Shown here in pieces: positions 43,001 through 53,189 of a stretch of DNA of 64,000 bases. A program made the position numbers and the translations under genes. How positions within the stretch are numbered: the first letter of the stretch is position 1; the number at the start of each line of letters is the position of its first letter. The DNA lies in assembly GCF_000372725.1 (NCBI RefSeq), contig NW_005197198.1, positions 473,152 through 537,151 on the forward strand, read 5' to 3'. Below the pieces are notes generated by a model. It was not told where the DNA came from and ran no database searches. It saw only the letters and a list, made by a program, of their open reading frames with translations. The DNA is from Emiliania huxleyi CCMP1516. Taxonomy: Eukaryota; Haptophyta; Isochrysidales; Noelaerhabdaceae.

Positions 43001-43290
43001 GACACGCCCGAGTCCACACCCCGCAGGTGAGCAGCTCGCTCGGCACGACCGTCACTGAGCTCGGCGAGGCGGGTCAGACGGTTGGCGAGACGCTAGACAC
43101 GACGGTGGGCACGCTCAACAGCACCCTCTCCACCGCCGCCAGCACCGTCGCCAGCACCGTCGAGGACGCGCTCACCGACGTCGGTGACATTCTGGGAGAC
43201 GTGTTTGGCGGCCTGACGCTGTCACACGGGCGGGGGCATGCGCAGGCGGGGCCGCCGCAGGCGCAGCAGAGCAGCAAACATTCGAGATAG
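40014..43290 (+). CDS. Single-pass membrane protein, LEA2/DUF3712-like
   Basis: Large multi-exon gene. A cytosolic N-terminus with Cys residues is followed by one membrane segment (LPVALVLLLFTAFAGPTVAS) and a long extracellular part with repeated beta-rich modules (VTLEAEVEAQNPSSFELTPL, SNPLNITTTVLAVEVNVTYL). These recall the LEA2/DUF3712 fold of plant NDR1-like and algal membrane proteins. The C-terminus is Ser/Thr-rich (STAASTVASTVEDALTDVG). Introns: about 41067-41139 (GATCGCCCGA repeats), about 41446-41730, 41918-42561 (CACCTCGGCTG satellite) and 42844-43026. The last three coding segments join with GT-AG sites whose intron starts echo the next exon. Ligand and role are unknown. Confidence 0.7.
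41990..42555 (+). repeat. 11-bp CACCTCGGCTG satellite filling an intron
   Basis: About 45-50 tandem units of CACCTCGGCTG, with CACCTCGGCCG and TACCTCGGCTG variants, inside the 644-nt intron 41918-42561 (GT-AG). The antisense frames encode only a repeated 11-aa peptide and are not genes. Confidence 0.92.
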
Positions 43291-44113
43291 AAGTGGTGCA
43301 CCGCGTTTCAGCTCGAGGATCAGACAGAGAGAGAGCGAGAGAGAGAGACAGAGAGACGCCTGAGGGCTACAACATGTCAGCTGTTTATTTTTAAGGAGAA
43401 TGCTCTAAATGGAGAGCGCGTCGTGGCTCGTGGACACCGAGTTTGAAACGCGGTTTTTGCTCGTTTTGCACGGTCGCGTTCGGCATCTCCGCGCGGCGTG
43501 CGACGTGTCCCAGCTCCCACACGCGCCACGCTCGGCTTTGCGGCAGCTTCTCGTAAGCACCTCCCTCTCTCTTGACTTTCCTTGCTCTTCGTAGCTCCGA
43601 CCGTCGATCCCAGGTGTCTGCGCGTCGTGCAGTCGTGCACCCCGTTCGCACTTGGAGCACTTGGAGTGCAGTCATCAACCTCACTTTTCGGACGTTTCTT
43701 CTTCTTCGCGGAGGGAGCGGTTGCTGGGGTGGCGGCGGGCGGCGGTCCCGCGATGGCCGGCGGCGGGAGGCCCGCAGCGCGGCAAGGTGGGCTCGGGGGG
43801 TGGAGTGCGACGAACGAGCGATTGAGCGCGCTTTCGAGGGGAGGGGGGAAGAGCGACCGGCCAGGTCGCAGGTGATACCGGTCTCTTCGACGGCGCCTAA
43901 GGGGTTGCCGTCTGCTGTGCTCCTTTTGGTACCTGTGTCGAACCTGTGTCTGTGAGACACACACACACACACACTGTGAGAGAGATGTTGTTTGAATTCT
44001 TCTCGTCCGCGCCAGTCCGCTTGCGTTTAAGAATTCTTCAGCGGGTACTCTTTTTCAATTTACGACGGCGTCGCGACCGAGTCCTGGGTCCAGTCCCCCG
44101 CTCCCCGCTCTCG
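43291..44113. other. Intergenic with short dispersed repeats
   Basis: GAGAGA runs at 43328-43350, a CACTTGGAGTGCAGTCATC copy at 43660, and a short (CA)n at 43957-43973. No supported gene. Confidence 0.45.
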
Positions 44114-45283
44114 ATGCTGGAGCCGACACGTCTCAACTTCACTGGCGACGAAAGCCACAACGGAGGAAATGGCTCCCCGCTGCGCAGCGCTGCCGAGCCC
44201 GCCTCGCCCCAGACGGTCCAAGCTCGGCGCACCGTCGACATCTCCGCCGAGCGCGCCGACTTTGATGCTGCGTGGAGGGTCAGTACTGCCGCTCTCGAAG
44301 CCGCCCGCCAGATGGTGCCCGACACACGAGACCAGAACGGCCCACCCTTCTCGGTGTGCCCGCACACGCGCCACTTCCGCCACCGTAGTTCCCCGCCGCC
44401 CGCAGCACGGCAGTCGCGTGCGTGAGCCTGGTAGGCGGCGCAGCTACAAGACTGGGGCGAGCACTGCACCAAGCCGGATGCGGTCCTTCCGTCGGCCACG
44501 TCGCTGCTCCACATGACACGCACCACGCTCGCCCTGCTCGAGCGCCACCATCGCCAAGCTTGCATGTCTCCGCAGCCCTCGCCTGGCCTTCTTCGGTGCA
44601 CGCCGGCAGATCAAGTCACCAGCCTCGGCGCGTCGCCGCACTGGCTCGAGGCTGTGCGTGGGCGCCACTCGCTGCGCGCCCTCGCAGAGCAGCTGCAAGA
44701 GATCCCCGAGGCCTGCTTCGGCTCGCTCTCCGACCTGGAAGAGGTGCGTCGAGCCTACGTGCCGGTGCGCCGGGTTCATCAGCGCCGCAAGGCCCTCGGA
44801 GAGTTGGAGCAGCACCTTCAGTGCTGCGAGTCGGACCAAGGCCCGCCATCCCTCGACGAGCCTCGCTGGGCTATCGCGCAGTCGAGCGGCCGTCTGCACG
44901 CCTCAATCGAGGCCGCCTACTGCGCGGGCTTGACGGCGGACGATCCGACCGAGGGCGAGGCGATGCCGGGGCCTGCCTCACATCCTCACGCGCCAAGCGC
45001 GCCCTACATTGAGCTCTGCCTCCGGGTGACCTCGGTGGCCTTGGCTGGATCCGTGTTTGTGGAGCGGGTCACGCTCACCGAGGAGCTTGGCGCGGTCCCG
45101 ACTCGCTCTCGACTCGATGCACTCGTGGCAGAGGTGGCGTCGCGCGACGTCTACTTTTCGCCACCGGTCGCCCTGCGCGAGCGCGGCACCTACCTCGAGT
45201 TCCGCACAAAGCTGCCGGCACTGCCGTCGGAGCACCCGGCCGCAGTGCCAATCTTCTCGGTCGTGGACGTGAAAGAGCTCTGA
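44114..45283 (+). CDS. Unknown two-exon protein
   Basis: Exon 1 44114-44299 (ATG, 62 codons) and exon 2 44435-45283, joined by a GC-AG intron, give about 344 aa. The join reads STAALE-AAQLQDWGEHC and removes the stop that would close exon 1. The C-terminal half (YIELCLRVTSVALAGSVFVE; LDALVAEVASRDVYFSPPVA; YLEFRTKLPAL) looks like a globular alpha/beta domain. I do not recognise it. Composition and frame quality suggest a real protein. Confidence 0.55.
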
Positions 45284-45870
45284 TCATGGGCACGAGAGCG
45301 GGCACCTTCTGGAACATGAACGGCAAAGGTATGGTTCTCGCCTGCCCTCAAGTGGAAGCCCGGCGTTCGTCATCGAGGGTGTGCCCCGCGCGCACAAAAG
45401 CGACAATCCAACCGAGAAGAGCGCAGCGGGCGGTCGCTGTGCCTTCCAAAACGCTTCGTGTGTGCGATCGCCGCGTCGCGAGCGAGCAGCTACTGATCGG
45501 GTCAAGGGAGAGTGCGACACTTTTACCACTTTGGTCGTCTCGGAGCGCCCCGCCCAGCAATTTTAGCATTTGTCACAATTCTCTTTGGCTGCGCGCCGGC
45601 GGTGCAGTAGTAGTAGCTGTCTTCCCGCAAAGTAGTTCCCGCACACTACGGCTAGAAAAATGCTGCCGCTCGCCTCGAAAGCGCCCCCGGTGTGTGTCCA
45701 AACATGCACATGCTGCAACGTGTGTAAGGATGCCTCAGTCCCCCCACAACGCACTTTCGCGCCTGGCTGGGCAACGGTGATGTACACTCAGCCCAGGCCA
45801 ACGTGGCCGCGGGCGGGCGGGCGCTGCTGAGCACGAGGCTGTGAGCCCGGAGCTCTTTGCAGCGGCGGCG

Positions 45871-46029
45871 ATGCGAAAGGTCCAAAAGGATCTGGTGGCG
45901 ATGAAGGTGGTAAAGCTCAAGGAGGAGCTGGGCGAGCGTGGCGAGTCCCTCTCGGGCAACAAGGCGTGGCTGCGCCGCATAGTGAGCGAGTATTTGGAGA
46001 GGCAGCGCCGCGGGCGCGACGGAGAGTAG
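45871..46029 (+). CDS. Small SAP-motif protein
   Basis: 52 aa from the ATG at 45871. The stretch LKEELGERGESLSGNKAWLRR matches the SAP helix-extended loop-helix pattern that binds DNA or RNA. It is very short, so it may be a terminal exon or remnant of a larger SAP protein. No relation to the SAP frame at 37748 is visible beyond the shared fold. Confidence 0.4.
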   Translation: MRKVQKDLVAMKVVKLKEELGERGESLSGNKAWLRRIVSEYLERQRRGRDGE

Positions 46030-46472
46030 AATGTCCAAAAAATTTACGGCGAATCGCGCGCGCCTGCGGCGCGCGATTTTTTACCATTTTGCCCCGGGCG
46101 GGCCCACTTTTGTCGTTTTGCCACAGTGCTTTTAGCGTTTTGACCAAATCGGCCGAACCTTTCGACCGGCTTTTGTGATCCCACATGGGGTTCAGACGCT
46201 GTGTGTGCGTACACACAGTGAGCTGTGACTGTGAAAGGTCGCTCGGCCCGTCCATGCGCTGTTTCCTGTTATAAAAAGGTGCTGAGCTGTGCAGAGTGTG
46301 CATACGGCTCTAGACCACACAGAACACACGAGACACGTGCGACGTGGTGCGGCTGACGCGTGCTCGCGACACACGACACTCGCGAGTCGCGCGTGGCCGT
46401 GGGACTGGGACACAGTGCTCAATATTTACCGGTATGAGACCGGCATTTGGTGATATTTTGATTAGTTTTTTA

Positions 46473-46600
46473 GTGGTATGGTATGCGAAAGTGGTATGCG
46501 GGGTTTTTGCGCAGCGGCGCCGCCAGGCGCCCGCCCCGGCGGTGAGCTCGCTATTTTTGAGTGGTATGGTATGCGAAAGTGGTATGCGGGGTTTTTGATT
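46473..46600. repeat. Direct repeat GTGGTATGGTATGCGAAAGT
   Basis: About 36 bp of the same text occurs at 46473-46508 and 46560-46595, in an AT-richer noncoding stretch. Confidence 0.85.
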
Positions 46601-46873
46601 CGTGTAGCGGCTGTGTGCCCGGGGGCGAAACCATGCAAAAGTGCGGGTATTAGCTATTACCGGGTATACCCAGGGTTTTTCCAGGTATACCCGCAATGCG
46701 CAAAATACAGTACCGGTCTCCAGGTATTTTGCCGATTAAATTTACACCGATAGGGGGAAGACAGCGCCCCAAAATCCACCAGTGAGCAGTGTGGGATTTC
46801 GCGCAATTGCTTGACTCTGAAAAGCTCGCCATGTACCTTTCTGAGCGCTGTGGTCGCCGCTGACTGGCTCCGA

Positions 46874-46918
46874 CTTGACGGGCGCATGGAGATGTGATGC
46901 CTCCATGCGCCCGTCAAG
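46874..46918. repeat. Perfect 17-bp foldback
   Basis: CTTGACGGGCGCATGGA at 46874-46890 and its exact complement at 46902-46918, loop of 11 nt. The flanks on both sides share further inverted words (CCATGTACCTTT versus AAAGGTACATGG), so the whole 46800-46990 may be a MITE-like palindrome. Confidence 0.8.
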
Positions 46919-46989
46919 TAAAAACCGACATGCAGCTCGATGGTTTGCCCGAAAAGGTACATGGCGGCGTTTGGCGACAAAACAGCGCT

Positions 46990-47701
46990 GTGACCGCGAA
47001 GTGGCGGTGGACATGCTCCCATGTTGCCGACGCGGCGCCGGAGTGGCCGGCGGCTGCTCGCCGCGACCACGACGGCTACTCTGATGCTCCGGGACGACCC
47101 GTCCTACCCGACGGTGGCACTCTTCCACGTCTCGCTCACGCTGAGAAAAATTCTGAAACGGCGTGCAGCATAGTCACCGACGAGTCGGTCCGCGTGACTC
47201 CTCGTGTTCCGTACCGCCGTTCTCACACATCCATAAACTCACTTAGCCTCACTGAAGCGATGCCTCAATCCTGAATCCCAGATTTTTAGTATTTAGATTA
47301 GGACGCTGATCGCTGTTGACCCTCTAACACCGATTTTGCCACCACAAACAAAAACCAAAAAGGCACTCCGACTCGCTATGATTTCCGCGAGGCAAGTGGT
47401 ATCCCGATTCCCGTACCAGCTTGCAGCTACCAACTTTTTGATTCGTCTACAAGATTAGTGCAGGCCTACGGCTCTTTAGGGTTTGATTACAGATTAGCCA
47501 AAAAAATCCCATGCGCCATGCCGGTATGGCGGTAAATATTTGAGCACTGCAACGACCCAACAATGCGTTCAAGGTTCATGGATCCCTGCCCCGTCCCCCG
47601 ACAGAGCCCACCAGCACCAGCCCAACCCCAAGACAATATGAATATCGCGCACATCTAAGCCCGGAGAGGGCAGGGGGGGTAGCACGTGCCGAGTTGAGTA
47701 C
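46990..47701. other. Intergenic, no supported gene
   Basis: Less GC-rich noncoding sequence; nothing recognisable. Confidence 0.4.
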
Positions 47702-49108
47702 TTACAGATCAACGGGCCACCCGGCAGCTGCTCTGCCTCTCGGCGTGTTCAACCCGGTGAGCCAGCGGGCCGCCGGCGCGCCGCCATCGTCATCGTTCGA
47801 CGCCTGCTGCTCCTGCCGATCTTGCCGCTCCATGTCTTGCCCCCGCGCGGGGGGCAGCATCATGGCCATCCTTCGCACCGTCCCCGGAGGGGGAGTGCTC
47901 GAGGGGGAGATAGACGATTGCTCCTGCTGCGCGGGGGGCAGCATCCTTCGCACCGTCCCCGGACGGGGAGCACTCCCGCTGCCGCTGCCACTCCCGCTGC
48001 CGCTGCCACTGCCCGCGACCGCGACCGCCGCAGCCATCTGCTGCTGCTGGAGCTGCTGGAGCTGCTGCCTATCTCGCCGCTCCATGTCTCGCAGCATCCT
48101 TTGCACCAGCCCACCCGAGAGAATCTCGGGTGACGAGGCTTCAGGGGGGTGCGCTGCCTCGCCCCTGTGCGCGGAGGCGCGCGAGCTTTCGGAGAGGGTG
48201 TCCGAGGAGAGGGTGCGGCACGAAGCCTGGGTGCGCGAAGCCTCCCCCATCTCGAAGGCTCGCTTGGACGGCTCCCTCGAGCCAGAGGCCCTCGAGCCCC
48301 CAAAAGACACCTCGTGGTCGAAGGACGGGACCTTTGAGGCTCGCTTGGACTGCGAGCCAGACGGCTCCCTCGAGCAGGCGTGTCCCTCGCCAAAGGACAC
48401 CTCGAACGAGCGCTCCTTGACGGAGCGCCGCGAGAACTCGCCGAAGGAGAGCTCTCGCAAACTTCCCCCGAGGCTGGCGAGCGCCTTGACGGACGGCACG
48501 CTCGGCCTGCCCGGCCGCGGCCTGTCTCTGGGGACAGGCTGCCGAGTCCCGGCCGGCGCCGTGGAGGGCCTTCTGCTGCCGGCCGTGGAGCTGTCGCTGA
48601 AGCTCCCCTTCTCATCGGTGAAGGGCACGTGCCGCTTCTCCGGCGAGATGGCCAGCGTCCTGACCAGTGGAGCGGTACGCCTGCCCGCGGCCGGCGCGAG
48701 CCGGGCGCGCACGGCGGAGCAGCACGCTCGCAGCCGCTCGCTTGCAGCGGAGCAGCACACGCGCAGCCGCTCGCTTGCAGCGGTGCAGCACACGCGCAGC
48801 CGCTCGCTTGCAGCGGTGCAGCACACGCACAGCCGCTCGTGGTAGAAACCGCAGAGCGCGCAGAGGGCAAGGCTTCCCGCAAAGGCAAGGAGCACGATCG
48901 CGGTGGCTGCGAGGTGCACGGGCTCGAGTCCTGGCGGAAATGGCGGAAAGCCCGGCGGGTCCAGCGGCGGCGGCGGAGGAGGCGGAGGAGGCGGCGGCGG
49001 CGGCGGGGCGGGATCGGGAGGGGGCGGCTCGATGGTCCACCAGGGAGGTGGACTCGGCGCTGTTGGCGGCGGTGCGATCAGCACGAAGAGCGTCAGAGCG
49101 ATGCACAT
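47702..49108 (-). CDS. Single-pass membrane protein with Pro-rich ectodomain and tandem Cys-Cys repeats
   Basis: Intronless, 468 aa from the ATG at 49108. A signal peptide (CIALTLFVLIAPPPT) leads into a Pro-rich ectodomain, then a membrane span (LAATAIVLLAFAGSLALCAL). Immediately inside are four copies of a 12-13-aa unit, AASERLRVCCTAASERLRVC, each with paired Cys near the membrane, the usual setting for palmitoylation. The rest is Ser/Arg-rich, with repeated KVPSFDHEVSFGG-like and SFEVSFGE motifs, then Gln-rich and (Ser-Gly)n tails. No enzyme domain. It could be a surface adhesion or wall-linking protein. Confidence 0.62.
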   Translation of the reverse strand: MCIALTLFVLIAPPPTAPSPPPWWTIEPPPPDPAPPPPPPPPPPPPPPLDPPGFPPFPPGLEPVHLAATAIVLLAFAGSLALCALCGFYHERLCVCCTAASERLRVCCTAASERLRVCCSAASERLRACCSAVRARLAPAAGRRTAPLVRTLAISPEKRHVPFTDEKGSFSDSSTAGSRRPSTAPAGTRQPVPRDRPRPGRPSVPSVKALASLGGSLRELSFGEFSRRSVKERSFEVSFGEGHACSREPSGSQSKRASKVPSFDHEVSFGGSRASGSREPSKRAFEMGEASRTQASCRTLSSDTLSESSRASAHRGEAAHPPEASSPEILSGGLVQRMLRDMERRDRQQLQQLQQQQMAAAVAVAGSGSGSGSGSGSGSAPRPGTVRRMLPPAQQEQSSISPSSTPPPGTVRRMAMMLPPARGQDMERQDRQEQQASNDDDGGAPAARWLTGLNTPRGRAAAGWPVDL

Positions 49109-49240
49109 TCGTGCGAGCTGAGCGCCTCGTGGCCGAACGCCGTCAAAGTCGGGCCTGAGATGCTGCACGCCGTCAAAAAACAAACTGAAGGCCGGAATCC
49201 GCGGAGCGGGGAGTTGTGTGTGTGTGTGTGTGTGTCCCCA

Positions 49241-49350
49241 GCTATGGGCGTGTCCACGTTAGAGCCAGGTGTGGTGTGGGCGCGAGAATAGCTCCGCCGT
49301 TCATGGAGGCAACCGATACGAGTCGACTGGTGTGTCGTCGTGGTTTCGAT
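49241..49350. repeat. Dispersed module, second copy
   Basis: Near-identical to 38622-38720 (GCTATGGGCGTGTCCACGTT; GAATAGCTCCGCCGTTCATG). It is followed by GATTTTTAGCAATACC, a tail word seen elsewhere. Confidence 0.85.
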
Positions 49351-49408
49351 TTTTAGCAATACCAAACAACTCTAACACTCACACGTCATTTGGGGCCTGG
49401 AGCCCTGT

Positions 49409-49768
49409 TCACGCGCGCGCAAGACGTGCAGACAGGGTTGCCAGGTGAGAGCGAATGGCGCGGTTCACGCCTCGCACAACAGAGAGAGAGATGCGCTCTG
49501 CATGGTGGGACATAAAAGAGAGCGAGTACTTGGGCGAGTAGGCCGTGCGGTCGACGCTGCCGCGCGCGACTTTGCGCGCGAGGCGGCGCAGCTTGAGAAC
49601 GGCGGTGGGCGAGAAGCCGCCGCCGAACGTCTCGTGGAGCAGCAGGTTGAAGTTGTTGCGCTTGACAAAGATCGCGTCGTGGTAGAAACCGCGATGCGCC
49701 TTGACGTAGCCGTGGCCGGTCTTGTGGTCGAAGGGTTGGCCGGGCTGCCCGCGCGCCTTGCAGCCCAT
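49409..49768 (-). CDS. Conserved-looking orphan protein of about 120 aa
   Basis: From the ATG at 49768: MGCKARGQPGQPFDHKTGHG, HRGFYHDAIFVKRNNFNLLL, HETFGGGFSPTAVLKLRRLA, and HHAERISLSVVRGVNRAIRS. The sequence is basic, rich in His and Arg, and reads as a real folded protein. It is framed on both sides by modules that also occur near 38622-38760, so it may belong to a multicopy element. I do not know the family. Confidence 0.45.
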   Translation of the reverse strand: MGCKARGQPGQPFDHKTGHGYVKAHRGFYHDAIFVKRNNFNLLLHETFGGGFSPTAVLKLRRLARKVARGSVDRTAYSPKYSLSFMSHHAERISLSVVRGVNRAIRSHLATLSARLARA

Positions 49769-49824
49769 GTTTAGGCGGCGGGCCTTCTCTCTTCGGTGTT
49801 GCGAAGGCGTAGGTAGTTTGTGTT

Positions 49825-51362
49825 GTGGTTTCGTATCAAGAATACTCACTCACTCACACGGGGAGTTTTATGTTCGTACGTCGGCCATCTCTCATGGAGA
49901 TGTCTATTTATTTGGACATGCTCAGCACGACGGTGTGGCACCTGCTGGAGCCGGACGGGGGGCGGGTGCGGTCCGGCTTCCCCGGCCGCACCAGTGGCTG
50001 CTCGAGGAGGGCGTCGGCCGCGAGGCGTGCGAGGGAGGCGAGGGCGGGCAGGAGGAGGACGGCGCCGGGAGCTGGGCCTGCGGTTTGGCCGGAGGGTCGC
50101 GAGCCGGCAACGCGGGGCGCGTTTTTCTGGTGGAGGACTGCGGCGCGCGCGTGCGGATTGCGCGGAGACGGTGCGACTCTGGGCCGGCGCGGGGCCCCCC
50201 GGAGGCACCGTGCGCCGCGCCGCAGTGCGGAAACGGGGCTCCGGCTCTATGAGTCTCTATGAGCACCGACTTCCCGAATGATTACGGTTGATCAGAGGGC
50301 AGATTTGGAGAGATCTCGAGGAGTACATACAGATAGACCCTCCAACCATCAGAAAACTCCGACCTGGTCGGTCGTACTGACCGCCGACAGATCACTCCAG
50401 ACAGCAGACAGGCCGACGTCTGCACGCGGCCGGCCGGGCGAGAGGCTTGACACGATCCGACCCTGCGACCCTGACGCTGCTGCTCTAGCTATCAGCCATG
50501 CACTGCTGACTGCTGCCACAATGTGCGACCTGTGCTGGCCCACTTGGCGGCCTTCCCGGTCAGTGGTGAGGCGCAGTTCAGAGCTGTCAATGGCGCGATG
50601 CCGCACTGGTCCCACATTGGTGACACGAGACCACCAAGTTTGCCGGTCCAAGAGAGAGGCACCGGCGCTGTCCTGAGAAGGTGCGTGGTCCCTCTTGACT
50701 GCCCATGCGCGCGAGGCTGTGTAGGCATAGCCTCGAGAGTGCCAGCAGCCAATCCGAGGTGACGCGCATTGCGCCAGAAGCGTGCACGCAGCTGGAAGGA
50801 CACCTTCCTACTGGCCGTACGATCAGGTCGTCACTGAATGCTTGATACTAAGGCCGCGAGCTATGCAGGTGATCAATTGTGCATCATGGCACGGGCAGCA
50901 GCGCCGACAGGCTGTCGCAAGGCGTGATAGCATGGCCGCAAGTACGCCGAATTCCCATGAATGAAAACAAGTAAAAAATCGCGAAAAAAGAAAAACTCCA
51001 AAAAAATCGGCGCCTGCGGCGGGCCAGGGGACCCCATCTCCCCCCCGCATGGACACCCTCTAGGGCCCCCGCGCCGGCCCAGAGCGGTGCGACTGGTTTA
51101 AGGCTCGACGATTTTTGTTTGGATTGTCCGAGCACAACACAAATCACAAAATCAACAGAGAAGGCGACCAATAAAACCAAAACACACAGAATCAGAAATA
51201 ATAAACCGTATGCGCTATTCACGCACATAGAAACATATACATGAGTTGGACTCCCCGACTACGCCTGCAGCTCTCAGCTGTATCTGAGCTGTGCACGCGA
51301 TGTACCATGCAGATCGACACTCAGACGTACGCGCGCGCCCGTGGGGCGCGGGAAGGAGCTTC
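49825..51362. other. Intergenic, no supported gene
   Basis: Begins with a GTATCAAGAATACTCACTCA module. Frames in 49860-50262 and 50280-50760 lack recognisable domains. 50880-51240 is AT-richer noncoding DNA. Confidence 0.4.
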
Positions 51363-52391
51363 TCAGTGTAGTGCCGTTTGTGTGGCCACGCCCGGCGGCG
51401 GAAGAAACTCAGCAGCCGCCGGCCCGGCCGCCGCTCGCCGCGGCGCCGCGCCCGCCCAGCCGCCGCCTCCGTCCTCGCCGCCGCTCGGGCACGGGCTGTC
51501 CGGCGGGCACGGAGGGCAGCCTCCCTTGGCCGGGTCGTCGTGGCGCAGGCCGCTCAGCCACGCGTCGGCGAGGTGGCCCACGTCCATCGCACCGGTCTGT
51601 GCGCCGGGCGGCTTGAGCGTGGTGGCCGCGCCCGGGCCGAGCAGCGTCTCGAAGAAGCAGTCGACCCAGCACTCACTCGAGCGGTTGGCCGGCTGCGGGC
51701 AGGCCTCAAAGCAGGCCGCCCCTCTGCTCACCACGAGGCCGTCAAACGCCCTCGCCTGGCATGCCTGGTCGATTGCCTTGACGACGCTGGCGTTGCGCCA
51801 GTGAAGGCCCTCGTCCGCCGCCGTCAGGCTGTACCACTCGCCGCCGCCGGAGTTGCCAAAGCGAGACGCGATGTTCCAGTTCCAGTAGTCCCAGGCGTGC
51901 CGAAACGGCACGACGGGAGACGGATCAGGCGCCATCCCGCACGCACGCCACGAGCCGCCGGCGCAGACCCTCTCCCGCCCGACGCCGGGGCCTTTGTGGC
52001 CGGGCGGCGCGAAGCAGGAGTACTCGCACTCCCCGTGGTGGGGCCAGACGTCGCAAAGCGAGTACGCGTCCCCGAATGCGAGGACCTCAACCGAGAGCTG
52101 CCGCACGACCAGCTGGCCGGTGCTCTCGGGGTTGGTGCAGTCGAAGGTGGCGGCGCCGTGGCAGCTCTTGTTGGCGAGGCAGGATGGGCAAGCGACGGCC
52201 AAATACTTGTCTTTGGTCGAGAAGAACATGTCGCCGGCCACGTTCGCGACGTCCATGTTGCTCACGCGGCCCCGGCAGTGCGCGGGAACCACGTCGTAGA
52301 ATGTGAGCGTGCGCCACTCGCCGGTGGCCGCGCCATGGGCCTCCCAAGCTGCGTATGGCCAGAGGAGCGCGAGAGACGCGCGTGTCGGCAT
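51363..52391 (-). CDS. Secreted cysteine-rich protein, protistan family
   Basis: Intronless, 342 aa from the ATG at 52391. The N-terminus MPTRASLALLWPYAAWEAHG is a likely signal peptide. The mature part has about 20 Cys and motifs such as AVACPSCLANKSCHGAATFD, WDYWNWNIASRFG, GEWYSLTAADEG, VVKAIDQACQARAFDGLVVS, AACFEACPQPANRSSECWVD and CFFETLLG. I recall similar proteins as large families in haptophytes and dinoflagellates, with no assigned function. The C-terminal tail is Gly/Pro/Ala-rich. Probably extracellular or vacuolar, with many disulfides. Confidence 0.7.
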   Translation of the reverse strand: MPTRASLALLWPYAAWEAHGAATGEWRTLTFYDVVPAHCRGRVSNMDVANVAGDMFFSTKDKYLAVACPSCLANKSCHGAATFDCTNPESTGQLVVRQLSVEVLAFGDAYSLCDVWPHHGECEYSCFAPPGHKGPGVGRERVCAGGSWRACGMAPDPSPVVPFRHAWDYWNWNIASRFGNSGGGEWYSLTAADEGLHWRNASVVKAIDQACQARAFDGLVVSRGAACFEACPQPANRSSECWVDCFFETLLGPGAATTLKPPGAQTGAMDVGHLADAWLSGLRHDDPAKGGCPPCPPDSPCPSGGEDGGGGWAGAAPRRAAAGPAAAEFLPPPGVATQTALH

Positions 52392-52699
52392 GCACGTGTG
52401 GAGCAAGCGGATCTCGCGGTGCTGCTGTGCCGCGGCTTTCGGCGGGGATTCAGCCCTTGAGGCCCCGCCGCCTAACGCGAAGCACACGCGAAGCAGAGCA
52501 CCCGGGTTCGGACTTTTGGTATGGTATGGTAGCTTACCTCGAGACCATACCCCCCCGCCTGCTGACAGACCCAGCCTCCCGCCGACGGGACCATACCCCC
52601 CCCCCCCCCCCCTTCCCTCGCCCCACCGCCGGCCGCCTTCTGCTAGGCTCCAGGAGGCTGCGCAGACACCAACACTTAGGACACGCACACTAGATACGC

Positions 52700-53160
52700 G
52701 CGGATGGCCGCCGTCTTCCACGCCAGCACCGGCCGGTGCTCGTCTAGAGCGCGGCGGCGAAGTTGGCAATCGCCCGGCGAGCGGCGGGCGCGGCACCCGC
52801 GCCGGTCGCCGCACCCGCACCACAGCAGGCGCCGCGCTGGCCGTCCCCGTGCGGGCGGCTCCGGTGGCCGCCGCGCCGGCCGCCCCGCGGGCCACCGCAC
52901 CGGCGAGGTCCTCAATGGGCATCGCCGTGCCGGCGGGTGCCCCTCCGGTGGGTGCCGCGCCCGCTCCGGTGGTCGCCTCGCCGGTGGTCGCCTCGAGCGG
53001 GTTGGCCGGCTGCGCCAGCGGCGCAATATCGGGGGACTTGTACATCCCGAACTCGGCGAAGAGGGAGTGCTCCTCCGGCTCGTCCGCGATGACGCCCCCG
53101 GGGCAGCCCTGGTAGGGGTCGTCGCCGTCGCTGCCCCCGCCGCCTTCGTCACCATCTCCA
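52700..53160 (-). other. Ambiguous low-complexity frame
   Basis: On the minus strand the segment around 53000-53120 reads DPYQGCPGGVIADEPEEHSL and FAEFGMYKSPDIAPLAQPA, which looks protein-like, followed by an Ala/Thr-rich stretch. No start, stop or splice pattern makes a gene. It may be an exon of a gene I cannot assemble or may be chance. Confidence 0.2.
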
Positions 53161-53189
53161 AAGCCGTCGCCATCGCCGTCAATCACACC

